A stretch of DNA of 63,333 nucleotides from Caballeronia sp. BR00000012568055 (GTDB taxonomy: Bacteria > Pseudomonadota > Gammaproteobacteria > Burkholderiales > Burkholderiaceae), in assembly GCF_029439455.1 (NCBI RefSeq), contig NZ_JAQFVG010000315.1:37916-101248 (forward strand). The letters run 5' to 3'. The notes under the pieces are model-generated. The model saw only the letters and a program-made list of their open reading frames with translations. It was not told the origin of the DNA and made no database searches. Below are positions 1-9,400 of the stretch, in pieces (the first letter of the stretch is position 1; each line of letters starts with the position of its first letter). The translations under genes were made by a program, and so were the position numbers.

Positions 1-273
1 CGGCGTCGCCGTAACAAAGTGTTTCAGGTTGTAACCCCCGTCCCATAAGGCTTCCGATAAATTTTCTCGCGCGAATCGGCTCTTTTACGTGCATAAGTTG
101 TTTGTTATTTCCGTCGTTCATTCGATCGAGTATGACGAACGAAAATTTGCCGTTTTTCGGATCAATGCGCTTATTCTTATTTGTCCGGAAAATAGAACGC
201 GCGGACGTATGAAATCGTCCCGCAAACACCTGCCGAAAGTCATTCTCGCCGATTAAAACCTCTGGAGAATCGC

Positions 274-1215
274 ATGACCATCGACGAATCTCTGCTCAGA
301 TACTATCGGAATGTTGCGGAAGCATTTCCCCTGCTCGCGCGAAATGCCGATGCTCAGGCCGTAAGGCAGCGATTCAGCGATGTCGCCCGCGCTTACGCGC
401 CCGAAAGGGACAATGCCATCGCCGTCGATAGTATCGACGTTCCGCTCGATGGCCGCACACTCGCCGCGCGGATCTATCGCCCGAAAGCCGCAACCGGACC
501 ATTGCCGCTGATGGTCTATTTTCATGGCGGCGGCTGGGTTGTCGGTGACCTGGACACGCACGACGCGCTGATCGCTCGCCTTGCACGCGAATCGCAGTGC
601 GCGATTGCCAGCGTCGATTATCGCCTCGCGCCCGAACATCCGTTCCCCGCGCCGTGCGACGATGCCCTCGACGCGTTGATGTGGTTCGCGGAGCATCGAT
701 CGCGGCTCGGTTTTGCGACGGATAGGATCGCGGTGGGCGGCGACAGTGCGGGCGCGCATCTTTCGGTCGTCGCGGCGCGCGGGGCGAATGAGCGCGTGGC
801 GGGCCTCGTCGGACTGCAATTGCTGCTTTATCCGGTGATGCGTCGGCAGTTCGAAAGCCCGAGTTGCATTGCAAACGCGAACGGTCCCGGCCTCACCAAC
901 GAAGAAATGGACTGGTACTGGGCGCAATTTCTCGATGCCGCCAAGCCCGACGCCCACGATACCCGCGCATTCCCATTGGCCGAACCGTACGAACGCGCCC
1001 CAGCGCCCGCACTGATCGTCGCTGCTGCATTCGATCCGCTCTACGACGACGCCTACGAACTCAAGCGCTTCCTTGAAGCGAACGGCGGTCGCGCCGAACT
1101 GATCGACGCGCACGATATGACGCACGGCTTCGGTCGCATGCATCCGCAATCCGAGGCCGCCGCGGGCTGGCTGCACAAGATCGCGGTGCGAGCGGGCGAA
1201 CTCATGCGCGGCTGA
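274..1215 (+). CDS. Alpha/beta hydrolase, HSL/Aes-type esterase
   Basis: This 313-aa protein is a carboxylesterase of the hormone-sensitive-lipase-like (Aes/acetyl esterase) family, probably cytosolic since no signal peptide is seen. The oxyanion-hole motif HGGGW is at residues 84-88, the nucleophile elbow GDSAG at 156-160 (Ser158), and the rest of the triad is likely Asp254 (in FDPLYDD) and His284 (in DMTHGF). The ATG is preceded by a GGAG about 8 bases upstream. It stands alone on the plus strand, convergent with the amino-acid binding protein gene. The family hydrolyses short-chain acyl esters; the physiological substrate cannot be read from the sequence. Confidence 0.9.
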   Translation: MTIDESLLRYYRNVAEAFPLLARNADAQAVRQRFSDVARAYAPERDNAIAVDSIDVPLDGRTLAARIYRPKAATGPLPLMVYFHGGGWVVGDLDTHDALIARLARESQCAIASVDYRLAPEHPFPAPCDDALDALMWFAEHRSRLGFATDRIAVGGDSAGAHLSVVAARGANERVAGLVGLQLLLYPVMRRQFESPSCIANANGPGLTNEEMDWYWAQFLDAAKPDAHDTRAFPLAEPYERAPAPALIVAAAFDPLYDDAYELKRFLEANGGRAELIDAHDMTHGFGRMHPQSEAAAGWLHKIAVRAGELMRG

Positions 1216-1228
1216 AGAAAAGCCTGCG

Positions 1229-2080
1229 CTACTTCAACCACTTATCCACAACACCCTGAAACTCGCCCGTCGATCGGGAGAGATGCAGCCATTGATCGAC
1301 GTACTGCTGCCACGCGACATCGCCGCGCGGCAGCAAGTACGCCTTCTCGCCGAACTGAAACGGCTTGTCCGGATGCACCGAACACAGACCGGGATTCAGC
1401 TTCTGCTGCAACAGCGTTTCCGACGCGTCGGTGACCATGACATCGGCGTTGCCGTCGAGAATCTGCTTGAAGATGGTCACGTTGTCGGGATATTCAATCA
1501 AATGCGAGTGCGGGAAGAATTGCTTCGCGAAGCGTTCGTTCGTGCCGCCCGGATTGACGATGGTCCGCACGTTCGGCTGGTCGATCTGCTCGACGGTCTG
1601 ATATTTGTCCTTGTCGTCGCAGCGGACGATCGGCGTCTTGCCGTCTTCCATATATGGCGCGGTGAAGAACGCGCGCTTCTGCCGCTCGAGCGTGGTCGAT
1701 ACCCCGCCGACCGCGATATCGCACTTAGCGATGAAATCATTCATCAGATTCGACCACGACGTTTTCACGTATTCGGCTTTCACGCCGAGCGATTTGGCAA
1801 GACTCTCCGCCATGTCGATATCGATGCCCTCGAACTGCCCGTCCGGTCGCAGAAAGGAATACGGCTTGTAGTCGCCGGTCGTGCAGACGCGCAGGCGCAG
1901 ACTCACGAGCACTTGATCGAGATGCGATTGCGGCGCGACGGGTGCCGGAGGCGGCGTAGCGGGCACGCTCGCCGGCACCGTCTTGGCGGCGGAAACCGAA
2001 CCGGTCTCGACCGTCTGCGCGTTTACATCGAAAGCAGCGCACAGCAACATCAACAAAGCGGCAAGGCACGAGCGTTTCAT
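1229..2080 (-). CDS. Periplasmic amino-acid-type ABC transporter substrate-binding protein
   Basis: This is a solute-binding protein of family 3 (SBP_bac_3), 283 aa from the start chosen here. The ATG at 2080 gives MKRSCLAALLMLLCAAFDVNAQ, a normal Sec signal peptide; the longer in-frame start at 2164 would put 28 unrelated residues in front of it. After a Pro/Ala/Val linker the binding domain begins with LRVCTTGDYKPYSF and contains the typical GVSTTLERQKRAFFTAPY stretch, as in polar or basic amino-acid or cyclohexadienyl-dehydratase-like proteins. No permease or ATPase is adjacent, so it is an orphan binding protein or a periplasmic enzyme of this fold. It is divergent from hemE with about 120 bases between. 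Confidence 0.85.
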   Translation of the reverse strand: MKRSCLAALLMLLCAAFDVNAQTVETGSVSAAKTVPASVPATPPPAPVAPQSHLDQVLVSLRLRVCTTGDYKPYSFLRPDGQFEGIDIDMAESLAKSLGVKAEYVKTSWSNLMNDFIAKCDIAVGGVSTTLERQKRAFFTAPYMEDGKTPIVRCDDKDKYQTVEQIDQPNVRTIVNPGGTNERFAKQFFPHSHLIEYPDNVTIFKQILDGNADVMVTDASETLLQQKLNPGLCSVHPDKPFQFGEKAYLLPRGDVAWQQYVDQWLHLSRSTGEFQGVVDKWLK

Positions 2081-2201
2081 CGATTCTCCGGTTTTAGTTG
2101 TGACGACCTGCCGATCATATCGATGCCGCGCGCCGCTGCCCACTCGGTCAAATGGCATAGGCAAAACCGTCGAAGTTTACGAACTCGCTCCGGTAGAATG
2201 A

Positions 2202-3329
2202 ATGATTCCGCCTTCAAGCAAAGCACCGAGCGACGTGGCCCACACTCTCCTGAACGACACCTTTCTTCGCGCGCTGCTGCGCCAGCCCACCGACTACACG
2301 CCGATCTGGCTGATGCGTCAGGCGGGCCGCTATCTGCCGGAGTACAACGCCACGCGCGCCCGCGCGGGCAGCTTTCTCGGCTTGGCGAAGAACCCGGACT
2401 ACGCGACGGAAGTGACGCTTCAGCCGCTCGACCGCTATCCGCTCGATGCCGCGATTCTCTTCTCCGACATCCTCACCGTGCCCGACGCGATGGGCCTCGG
2501 TCTGAATTTCGTGCAGGGCGAAGGCCCGCGTTTCGAGCGCACCGTGCGTACTGAAGACGATGTGAAGCGCCTCGCGGTGCCGGATATCGGCGAAACGCTG
2601 TCGTACGTGACGGACGCGGTGAGCGAGATTCGCCGCGCGCTCACCGACGCGCAAGGCCGACAGCGCGTGCCGCTGATCGGCTTTTCGGGCAGTCCGTGGA
2701 CGCTCGCGTGCTACATGGTCGAAGGCGGCGGTTCGGACGATCACCGCACGGTCAAGTCGATGGCTTATTCGCGTCCAGACCTGATGCACCGCATTCTCGA
2801 TATCAACGCGCAGGCCGTGACTGCATATCTCAACGCGCAGATCGAAGCGGGCGCGCAAGCCGTGATGATCTTCGACACGTGGGGCGGCGCACTCGCGGAC
2901 GGCGCGTATCAACGTTTCTCGCTGGATTACATCGCCAAGGTGGTCGCGGGGCTGAAGCGCGAGCACGACGGCGCGCGCGTACCGGTCATCACCTTTACGA
3001 AGGGCGGCGGCCTGTGGCTGGAACAAATCGCCGATACGGGCGTCGATGCTGTCGGACTCGACTGGACGATGAATCTCGGCATCGCGCGTGAGAAGGTCGG
3101 CGCGCGCGTCGCACTACAAGGCAATATCGATCCGACTGTGCTGTTCGCCCCGCCCGCCGCGATTCGCGAACAAGCGCGCAACGTGCTGGACAGTTTCGGG
3201 AATCATCCGGGCCACGTTTTCAATCTGGGCCACGGCATTTCGCAGTTCACGCCGCCTGAACACGTCGCCGAACTGGTCGATGAAGTGCATTCGCATAGCC
3301 GCGCGATCCGCGCATCGAAAACATCCTGA
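2202..3329 (+). CDS. hemE: Uroporphyrinogen decarboxylase
   Basis: HemE removes the four acetate carboxyls of uroporphyrinogen III to give coproporphyrinogen III in cytosolic haem synthesis. The family signatures are complete: [15 protein letters not shown] near the N-terminus, [18 protein letters not shown] in the middle and [15 protein letters not shown] at the C-terminus. The ATG at 2202 gives 375 aa. Close relatives usually begin [15 protein letters not shown], so the GTG at 2235 (VAHTLLND) is an equally plausible start, giving 364 aa. Neither has a strong ribosome binding site. No other haem gene is adjacent. Confidence 0.96.
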   Translation: MIPPSSKAPSDVAHTLLNDTFLRALLRQPTDYTPIWLMRQAGRYLPEYNATRARAGSFLGLAKNPDYATEVTLQPLDRYPLDAAILFSDILTVPDAMGLGLNFVQGEGPRFERTVRTEDDVKRLAVPDIGETLSYVTDAVSEIRRALTDAQGRQRVPLIGFSGSPWTLACYMVEGGGSDDHRTVKSMAYSRPDLMHRILDINAQAVTAYLNAQIEAGAQAVMIFDTWGGALADGAYQRFSLDYIAKVVAGLKREHDGARVPVITFTKGGGLWLEQIADTGVDAVGLDWTMNLGIAREKVGARVALQGNIDPTVLFAPPAAIREQARNVLDSFGNHPGHVFNLGHGISQFTPPEHVAELVDEVHSHSRAIRASKTS

Positions 3330-3341
3330 CAATTTGATGTT

Positions 3342-3364
3342 GCAGCGCAGCGCAGCGCAGCGCG
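3342..3364. repeat. GCAGC short tandem repeat
   Basis: Four uninterrupted copies of GCAGC plus a partial fifth follow the hemE stop codon. It is non-coding and could vary in copy number by slippage. No function is evident. Confidence 0.7.
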
Positions 3365-3651
3365 TGCGTCCCGTCAGCGTCCCAATAGCGACGCATCCGC
3401 GCTGCCTGTCAGCGCCGGAATCGCCCGCTGTTCGCGGTGTCGCCGGAAGTCAAGACGGACTTATGCACATTTTGTTCGCTGCGGCGCGCCATCAGACGTA
3501 TGGCCGAAAGCAGCTAATAAATCTCTGCTATGCGTCCACTAAGTACCTGATTTTCAACTGATTTTATGAACGTTGCCCGAAGTGTGGGCTAAGCCGCATA
3601 AACGAATCGTGTCATTGTTTGCGGCGATGGCGGACGCACTTCTCAACAAAG

Positions 3652-3670
3652 TTATCCACAGGCCTGTGGA
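3652..3670. promoter_or_regulatory. DnaA box within a 16-bp palindrome
   Basis: TTATCCACA at 3652-3660 matches the consensus DnaA box (TTATNCACA) exactly. It overlaps TCCACAGGCCTGTGGA (3655-3670), a perfect palindrome, so a near-match box faces it on the other strand. It lies about 120 bases before priA. DnaA binding is inferred only from the consensus. Confidence 0.45.
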
Positions 3671-3787
3671 AAGCAACGGAAACTTAAAAATAATCTGCGG
3701 TTTACCGGCGATTCTGATGTTTTACTTTAACTTCGTCGCGCTAAGTCTTTCGTCATTGTCGAACGCCTTGCCGGCGGGCCGCGCGCA

Positions 3788-6019
3788 ATGACCGAGCTAT
3801 TCGTACGGGTTGCCGTCGATCAGCCTATGCCCGCGCTGTTCGACTATCGGTACGCGCTGAGTGCGCCGCCCGCCGTCGGCCAACTCGTGCTCGTCCCGTT
3901 TGGCCGGCGCGAAGTCGTCGGGCTGATCTGCGAAGTCACGTTATCCACCGATGTCCCCGCCGACAAAATCCGCGCCGTCGCCGCACTCTGCGATGCCCTG
4001 ACTCCGCTTTCCGCCGACTGGATCACGCTCGCCGCGTTCGCCGCCGAGTACTATCAGCGCGGCTTGGGCGAAGTCGCGCTCCCCGCGCTCCCGCAAGCGC
4101 TCCGCGATGCCTCGCGGTGGAATCGCCTGCTTGCCGTCGAGCCGCGATATCGCCTGTTGGCTACAGGGCGCGAGAGTCTACCCGAAAGTTTGCCCGCGCG
4201 GGCAAGTGCGTTGCGAAGATTGGCTGACGCGCTCGCATCGGAACGTTCGCTGGGTTTGTCCGATGCGCGCGCGCTTCATCCTAAAGCCGCCGCTACGTTC
4301 GATGAATGGCTGACGCGCGGCTGGATCGAACTCGCGCCGCCGGACGATGCTGCGCCGGAATCGCTCGAATGCGCGGTCACGCTTCCCGTTCTCACCGACG
4401 AACAGCGCGACGCCGTCGATTCGATTGCCCATTCGCGGGGTTTCGCGCCGTTTCTGCTTCACGGCGTGACGGGCAGCGGCAAAACCGAGGTTTATCTGCA
4501 CGCGCTCGCCGCCTTGCTGGCCGTGAAACCCGACGCGCAGGCGCTCGTCCTCGTGCCCGAAATCAACCTCACGCCGCAGTTCGAAGCCGCGTTTCGCGCG
4601 CGATTTTCGGCGCTCGCGGCCGGTTCCATCGTCACGATGCACAGCGGATTGGCCGAAGGCGAACGCGCGCGCAACTGGCTGGCGGCGCATACCGGCAGCG
4701 CGCGGATCGTGCTCGGCACGCGCCTCGCCATTCTTTCGTCGATGCCGAATCTCGCCGCGATCGTCGTCGATGAGGAACACGATCCCGCCTACAAGCAGCA
4801 GGAAGGTCTGCGCTATTCCGCGCGCGATCTGGCCATCTATCGTGCGAAGCAGTTGGGCATTCCGGTCGTGCTCGGATCGGCGACGCCGTCGCTGGAAAGC
4901 TGGTGGCAGGCGGAGCAGGGCCGATACACCCGTCTGACGCTCACGCGCCGCGCCGTCGCGGATGCGGTGTTGCCGGAAGTGCGCCTGATCGATCTGGAGC
5001 AGGAACGCCAGCGCGGACGCGCATCGGTCGATGGCTTGTCAGGACCGCTGATCGCCGCGTTGAAATCGCGTCTGGAACGCGGCGAGCAAAGCCTCGTTTT
5101 CCTGAATCGACGCGGCTACGCGCCCATTCTTTCATGCGATGCCTGCGGCTGGGTCGCCGGCTGTCCGCGATGCAGCGCCTACGCCGTTCTGCATAAGCCC
5201 GAACGCGCGCTGCGATGCCATCACTGCGGCTGGGAATCGCGCATACCGAAGTCGTGCCCGGACTGCGGCAACATCGATATCGCGCCGATGGGACGCGGCA
5301 CGCAACGCGTCGAAGAAACGCTCGCGAGCGTGGTGCCGGGCGCGCGCGTATTGCGTATCGATGCCGACAGCACGCGTCGCAAAGGCAGCGCGCAGGCGTT
5401 GTTCTCTGACGTCCACGCGGGCGAAGTCGATATCCTCGTCGGCACGCAGATGATCGCGAAAGGGCACGATTTCCGCCGCGTCACGCTGGTCGGCGTGCTC
5501 AACGCCGACACCGCGCTGTTCTCCCACGACTTTCGCGCCAGCGAACGGCTTTTCGCGCAACTGATTCAGGTCAGCGGTCGCGCCGGCCGCGCAGGATTGC
5601 CCGGCGAAGTGATGATCCAGACGCGCTATCCGCGGCACGCGCTTTATCAGGCGTTATCGCGTCAGGATTACGTGGGATTTGCTAATTCGACCTTGAGTGA
5701 GCGCCGCGATGCGCGCCTGCCGCCATTCGTCTATCAGGCGATGTTGCGAGCCGAAGGCCGCACGCTCGAAGCTGCGTTGAAGTTTCTGGGAGAGGCTGCG
5801 GAAACGTTTGCGTCGTTGCCCGGCGCGGACCGAGTGACCGTGTACGACGCGGTGCCGCTGACGATCGTCAAGGTATTTAACGTGCATCGCGCCCAGCTAC
5901 TGCTGGAGAGCGGCTCAAGAGCCGCGTTGCAAACCGCGCTGCGCGCCTGGCAGCCGGTTCTTCGCACGCTCAGGGGCGTGCTGCGGTGGAACGTGGAAGT
6001 CGATCCGCTCGACGTTTGA
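3788..6019 (+). CDS. priA: Primosomal replication protein N' (PriA helicase)
   Basis: PriA recognises stalled forks and D-loops and reloads the replisome. The 743-aa protein has the N-terminal 3'-DNA-binding domain (ELFVRVAVDQPMPALFDYRY), a Walker A motif GVTGSGKTEVYLHA around residue 230, the Walker B motif VVDEEHDPAYKQQEG, the helicase motif GSATPSLESW, and a zinc-binding insertion with eight cysteines in four pairs (CDACGW, CPRC, CHHCGW, CPDCG). A C-terminal helicase lobe (LVGTQMIAKGHDF) follows. The ATG at 3788 opens directly on the conserved N-terminus; the upstream ribosome binding site is weak. Confidence 0.97.
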   Translation: MTELFVRVAVDQPMPALFDYRYALSAPPAVGQLVLVPFGRREVVGLICEVTLSTDVPADKIRAVAALCDALTPLSADWITLAAFAAEYYQRGLGEVALPALPQALRDASRWNRLLAVEPRYRLLATGRESLPESLPARASALRRLADALASERSLGLSDARALHPKAAATFDEWLTRGWIELAPPDDAAPESLECAVTLPVLTDEQRDAVDSIAHSRGFAPFLLHGVTGSGKTEVYLHALAALLAVKPDAQALVLVPEINLTPQFEAAFRARFSALAAGSIVTMHSGLAEGERARNWLAAHTGSARIVLGTRLAILSSMPNLAAIVVDEEHDPAYKQQEGLRYSARDLAIYRAKQLGIPVVLGSATPSLESWWQAEQGRYTRLTLTRRAVADAVLPEVRLIDLEQERQRGRASVDGLSGPLIAALKSRLERGEQSLVFLNRRGYAPILSCDACGWVAGCPRCSAYAVLHKPERALRCHHCGWESRIPKSCPDCGNIDIAPMGRGTQRVEETLASVVPGARVLRIDADSTRRKGSAQALFSDVHAGEVDILVGTQMIAKGHDFRRVTLVGVLNADTALFSHDFRASERLFAQLIQVSGRAGRAGLPGEVMIQTRYPRHALYQALSRQDYVGFANSTLSERRDARLPPFVYQAMLRAEGRTLEAALKFLGEAAETFASLPGADRVTVYDAVPLTIVKVFNVHRAQLLLESGSRAALQTALRAWQPVLRTLRGVLRWNVEVDPLDV

Positions 6020-6021
6020 GA

Positions 6022-6174
6022 TCAGACCTTCACGCGCGATACATCCGCGCCGCGCGGTGCTGCATCACGCGCTTCTTCCTTGCGCTCGACGCGCGATGAC
6101 GCGCCGCGTACGAACAGCACCACGCAGAAAGCGAACAGCACCCAAATGCTGGCGATTACCATCCAAGTGTTCAT
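6022..6174 (-). CDS. Small single-pass membrane protein, 50 aa
   Basis: This short open frame begins MNTWMVIASIWVLFAFCVVL, a strongly hydrophobic helix at about residues 4-22, and continues with a charged, Arg/Glu-rich tail ending in SRVKV. GAGGG lies 7 bases before the ATG, a good ribosome binding site. Its stop is two bases from the priA stop on the opposite strand, so the two genes converge with almost no gap. The topology is that of a bitopic inner-membrane microprotein with a cytoplasmic tail. I recognise no family, so function is unknown; the binding site and the clean helix-plus-tail design are the reasons for calling it. Confidence 0.65.
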   Translation of the reverse strand: MNTWMVIASIWVLFAFCVVLFVRGASSRVERKEEARDAAPRGADVSRVKV

Positions 6175-6388
6175 GATCGTGCCCTCGTTATAAATATGCC
6201 GCGGTGGTCCATCCGCGGAATGTCGCGCGTTGATTGGCGCTCACCTGCGTTTATATCGGCGGCACACGAGTGCTTACTTAGGGCGTTGTCCCAAAAATAT
6301 TTAGATTAGGGAATCTACTAGGCGACAAACGCCATTCGCCAGCCCGTGGTGCACCGGGCAAAACCTTGTGGGGCAAGGGTTTCAAGAT

Positions 6389-6420
6389 GGTGCAACCCTA
6401 GAGAAATTCTCGGTTGCACC
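6389..6420. promoter_or_regulatory. Paired PutA operator half-sites
   Basis: GGTGCAACC (6389-6397) and GGTTGCACC (6412-6420) are inverted copies and each contains GTTGCA on one strand. GTTGCA is the known recognition core of the ribbon-helix-helix domain of E. coli PutA. A related GGTGCACC lies at 6348-6355. Because the downstream protein has that domain, these are the likely autorepression sites; binding itself is inferred. Confidence 0.7.
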
Positions 6421-6427
6421 TTTTTTT
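6389..6427 (+). terminator. Terminator-like hairpin in the putA leader region
   Basis: The two operator arms form a 9-bp stem, extended by a 4-bp GAGA/TCTC inner stem after a 3-base bulge, and are followed at once by seven T residues (6421-6427). This is a convincing intrinsic terminator shape for plus-strand transcription. It could stop read-through from upstream, or the resemblance may be incidental to the operator. Confidence 0.5.
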
Positions 6428-6442
6428 GCAGCGGAGTAGGAT
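6414..6442 (+). promoter_or_regulatory. Candidate sigma-70 promoter of putA
   Basis: TTGCAC (6414-6419) and TAGGAT (6437-6442) are spaced by exactly 17 bases and precede the putA ATG by 54 bases. The -35 hexamer is inside the right operator arm, so bound PutA would exclude RNA polymerase. The match to consensus is moderate (3/6 and 4/6). Confidence 0.4.
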
Positions 6443-6496
6443 TCGCCAACTTTTCGGTCATCCGCCGGGTATCGACGACCGGCAAACGAAGGAAAT

Positions 6497-9400
6497 ATGG
6501 CGAGCACAACCCTTGGCGTGAAAGTCGATGATCTGCTGCGTTCCCGTCTGAAAGACGCGGCCACGCGACTCGAGCGCACCCCGCACTGGCTGATCAAACA
6601 GGCGATTTTTGCCTACCTCGAGCGCATCGAGCATGGTCAGTTGCCGCCCGAGCTGTCGGGCGCGAACGGCTCGTCCGAAATGAGCGATACCACGCCCGCC
6701 GATTCCTACGAAGAAGGCGCGCCCACGCCCTTCCTCGAATTCGCGCAGAACGTGCAGCCGCAGTCGGTGTTGCGCGCGGCGATCACGGCGGCGTATCGGC
6801 GGCCGGAGCCGGGGTGCGTGCCGTTTCTGATCGGTCAGGCGCGCTTGCCCGCGACTGTCAGCGCGGAAACCGAAAAGCTCGCGACCAAGCTCGTCGAAGC
6901 GTTGCGTGCGAAGAGCAAGGGCGGCGGCGTCGAAGGCTTGATCCACGAATTCTCGCTGTCGAGTCAGGAAGGCGTCGCGCTGATGTGTCTCGCCGAAGCG
7001 CTGCTGCGCATTCCCGACCGCGCCACGCGCGATGCGCTGATCCGCGACAAGATCAGCAAGGGCGACTGGAAATCGCATATGGGCCAGGCGCCGTCGCTGT
7101 TCGTGAACGCGGCGACGTGGGGCTTGATGATTACCGGCAAGCTCGTCACGACGAACAGCGAAGCCGGTTTGTCGTCGGCGCTGACGCGATTGATCGGACG
7201 CGGCGGCGAACCGCTGATCCGCAAGGGCGTCGATATGGCGATGCGCCTGATGGGCGAGCAGTTCGTCACCGGCGAAAACATTTCCGAAGCGCTGGCCAAC
7301 AGCCGCAAGTTCGAAGCGCGCGGCTTCCGCTACTCGTACGACATGCTCGGCGAAGCGGCCACGACCGAAGAAGACGCGCAGCGCTACTACGCATCGTACG
7401 AACAGGCGATTCACGCGATCGGCAAGGCAGCGGGCGGGCGCGGCATCTACGAAGGTCCGGGCATTTCCATCAAGCTGTCCGCGCTGCATCCGCGATACTC
7501 GCGTTCGCAACAAGAACGCACGATGAACGAACTGCTGCCGCGTGTGCGTGCGCTGGCGTTGCTTGCGCGTCGCTACGACATCGGTCTGAATATCGACGCG
7601 GAAGAGGCGGATCGGCTGGAAATTTCGCTCGATTTGCTCGAAGCGCTGTGTTTCGATGCCGAACTCGCGGGCTGGAACGGTATCGGCTTTGTGATTCAGG
7701 CGTATCAGAAGCGCTGCCCGTTCGTGATCGACTACCTGATCGATCTCGCGCGCCGCAGCCGTCATCGTTTGATGATTCGCCTTGTGAAGGGCGCGTATTG
7801 GGACAGCGAAATCAAGCGCGCTCAGGTCGATGGTCTCGAAGGCTATCCGGTCTACACGCGCAAGATCTACACGGACATTTCGTACCTCGCCTGCGCGAAG
7901 AAACTGCTCGGCGCGCCGGATGCGGTTTATCCGCAATTTGCCACGCACAACGCGTTCACGCTGTCGGCCATTTATCACCTCGCGGGTCAGAACTACTATC
8001 CCGGCCAGTACGAGTTCCAGTGTCTGCACGGCATGGGCGAGCCGCTGTACGAGGAAGTCACGGGCCGCGACAAGCTGAACCGGCCGTGTCGCGTGTATGC
8101 GCCGGTCGGCACGCACGAAACGCTGCTCGCGTATCTCGTGCGGCGTCTGCTGGAAAACGGCGCGAACACATCGTTCGTAAACCGAATCGCCGATGAAACC
8201 ATCCCCGTGAAGGATCTCGTCGAAGATCCGATCGACGAAGCGCAGAAGATCACGCCGCTGGGCGCGCCGCACGCGAAGATCGCGCTGCCGCGTCAGTTGT
8301 ATGGCGATGAGCGTCTCAATTCGATGGGCCTCGATCTCTCGAACGAGCATCGGCTGGCGTCGTTGTCGTCGGCATTGCTGGCGAGTACGAATCATCCGTG
8401 GCGCGCGGAGCCGATGCTGGAAGGCGGCACGATCATCGAAAACGGCAAGCCTGCGCGCGATATCCGCAATCCGGCCGATCTGCGCGATCTGGTCGGCGTG
8501 GTGGTGGAGGCATCATCGGAACAAGTGAGTGCGGCGCTTGCCAATGCAGTTGCCGCCGCGCCGATCTGGCAAGCCACGCCCGTCGATGACCGCGCCGATT
8601 GCCTCGCGCGCGCCGCCGATCTGCTCGAAGCGCAAATGCACACGCTGATGGGTCTCGTCGTGCGCGAAGCGGGCAAATCGCTGGCGAATGCGATTGCCGA
8701 AATCCGCGAAGCCGTCGATTTCCTGCGCTACTACGCGGCGCAAATTCGCGGCGAATTCTCGAACGATACGCATCGCCCGCTCGGTCCGGTGGTCTGTATC
8801 AGCCCGTGGAATTTCCCGCTGGCGATTTTCATGGGTCAGGTTGCTGCCGCGCTCGCTGCCGGTAATCCCGTGCTTGCCAAGCCCGCCGAACAAACGCCGC
8901 TGATCGCCGCGCAGGCCGTGCGTATTCTGCGCGAAGCCGGCGTGCCCGCAGGCGCGGTCCAGTTGCTGCCGGGCGATGGCGAAACCGTCGGCGCGGCGCT
9001 GGTTGCCGATGCTCGCACGCGCGCCGTGATGTTCACCGGATCGACCGAAGTCGCGCGCCTCATCAACAAGACGCTGTCTGAACGGCTGGACGCCGACGGC
9101 CGCCCGATTCCGCTGATCGCCGAAACCGGCGGCCAGAACGCGATGATTGTCGATTCGTCGGCGCTCGCTGAACAAGTCGTCGCGGACGTGATGCAGTCAT
9201 CGTTCGATTCGGCTGGTCAGCGTTGCTCGGCGCTGCGCGTGCTCTGCCTGCAAGACGACGTCGCCGACCGCACGCTCGAAATGCTGACCGGCGCGATGCA
9301 GCAACTCGCGGTCGGCAACCCGGATCGCCTCTCGACCGACGTCGGCCCGGTGATCGATGCCGAAGCGAAAACCGGTATCGAAGCGCACGTCGCGTCGATG

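Larger units (their letters stand above)
3330..3787. other. hemE-priA intergenic region
   Basis: These 458 bases hold no gene I can support. They contain a short GCAGC tandem repeat just after hemE, a consensus DnaA-box sequence inside a 16-bp perfect palindrome, and an A/T-rich stretch before priA. A 72-codon open frame that runs into the priA start has no family resemblance and was not accepted as a gene. Confidence 0.6.
6175..6496. other. Control region between the small membrane protein gene and putA
   Basis: This 322-base divergent region should carry the promoter of the small minus-strand gene and the regulatory sites of putA. The putA-proximal third holds paired PutA-type half-sites, a hairpin with a T tract and a candidate promoter, listed separately. 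The remainder shows no further gene. Confidence 0.6.

Noticed and set aside
3573..3791. 72-codon frame before priA
   Set aside because: It overlaps the priA start, crosses the DnaA-box palindrome and shows no family pattern.
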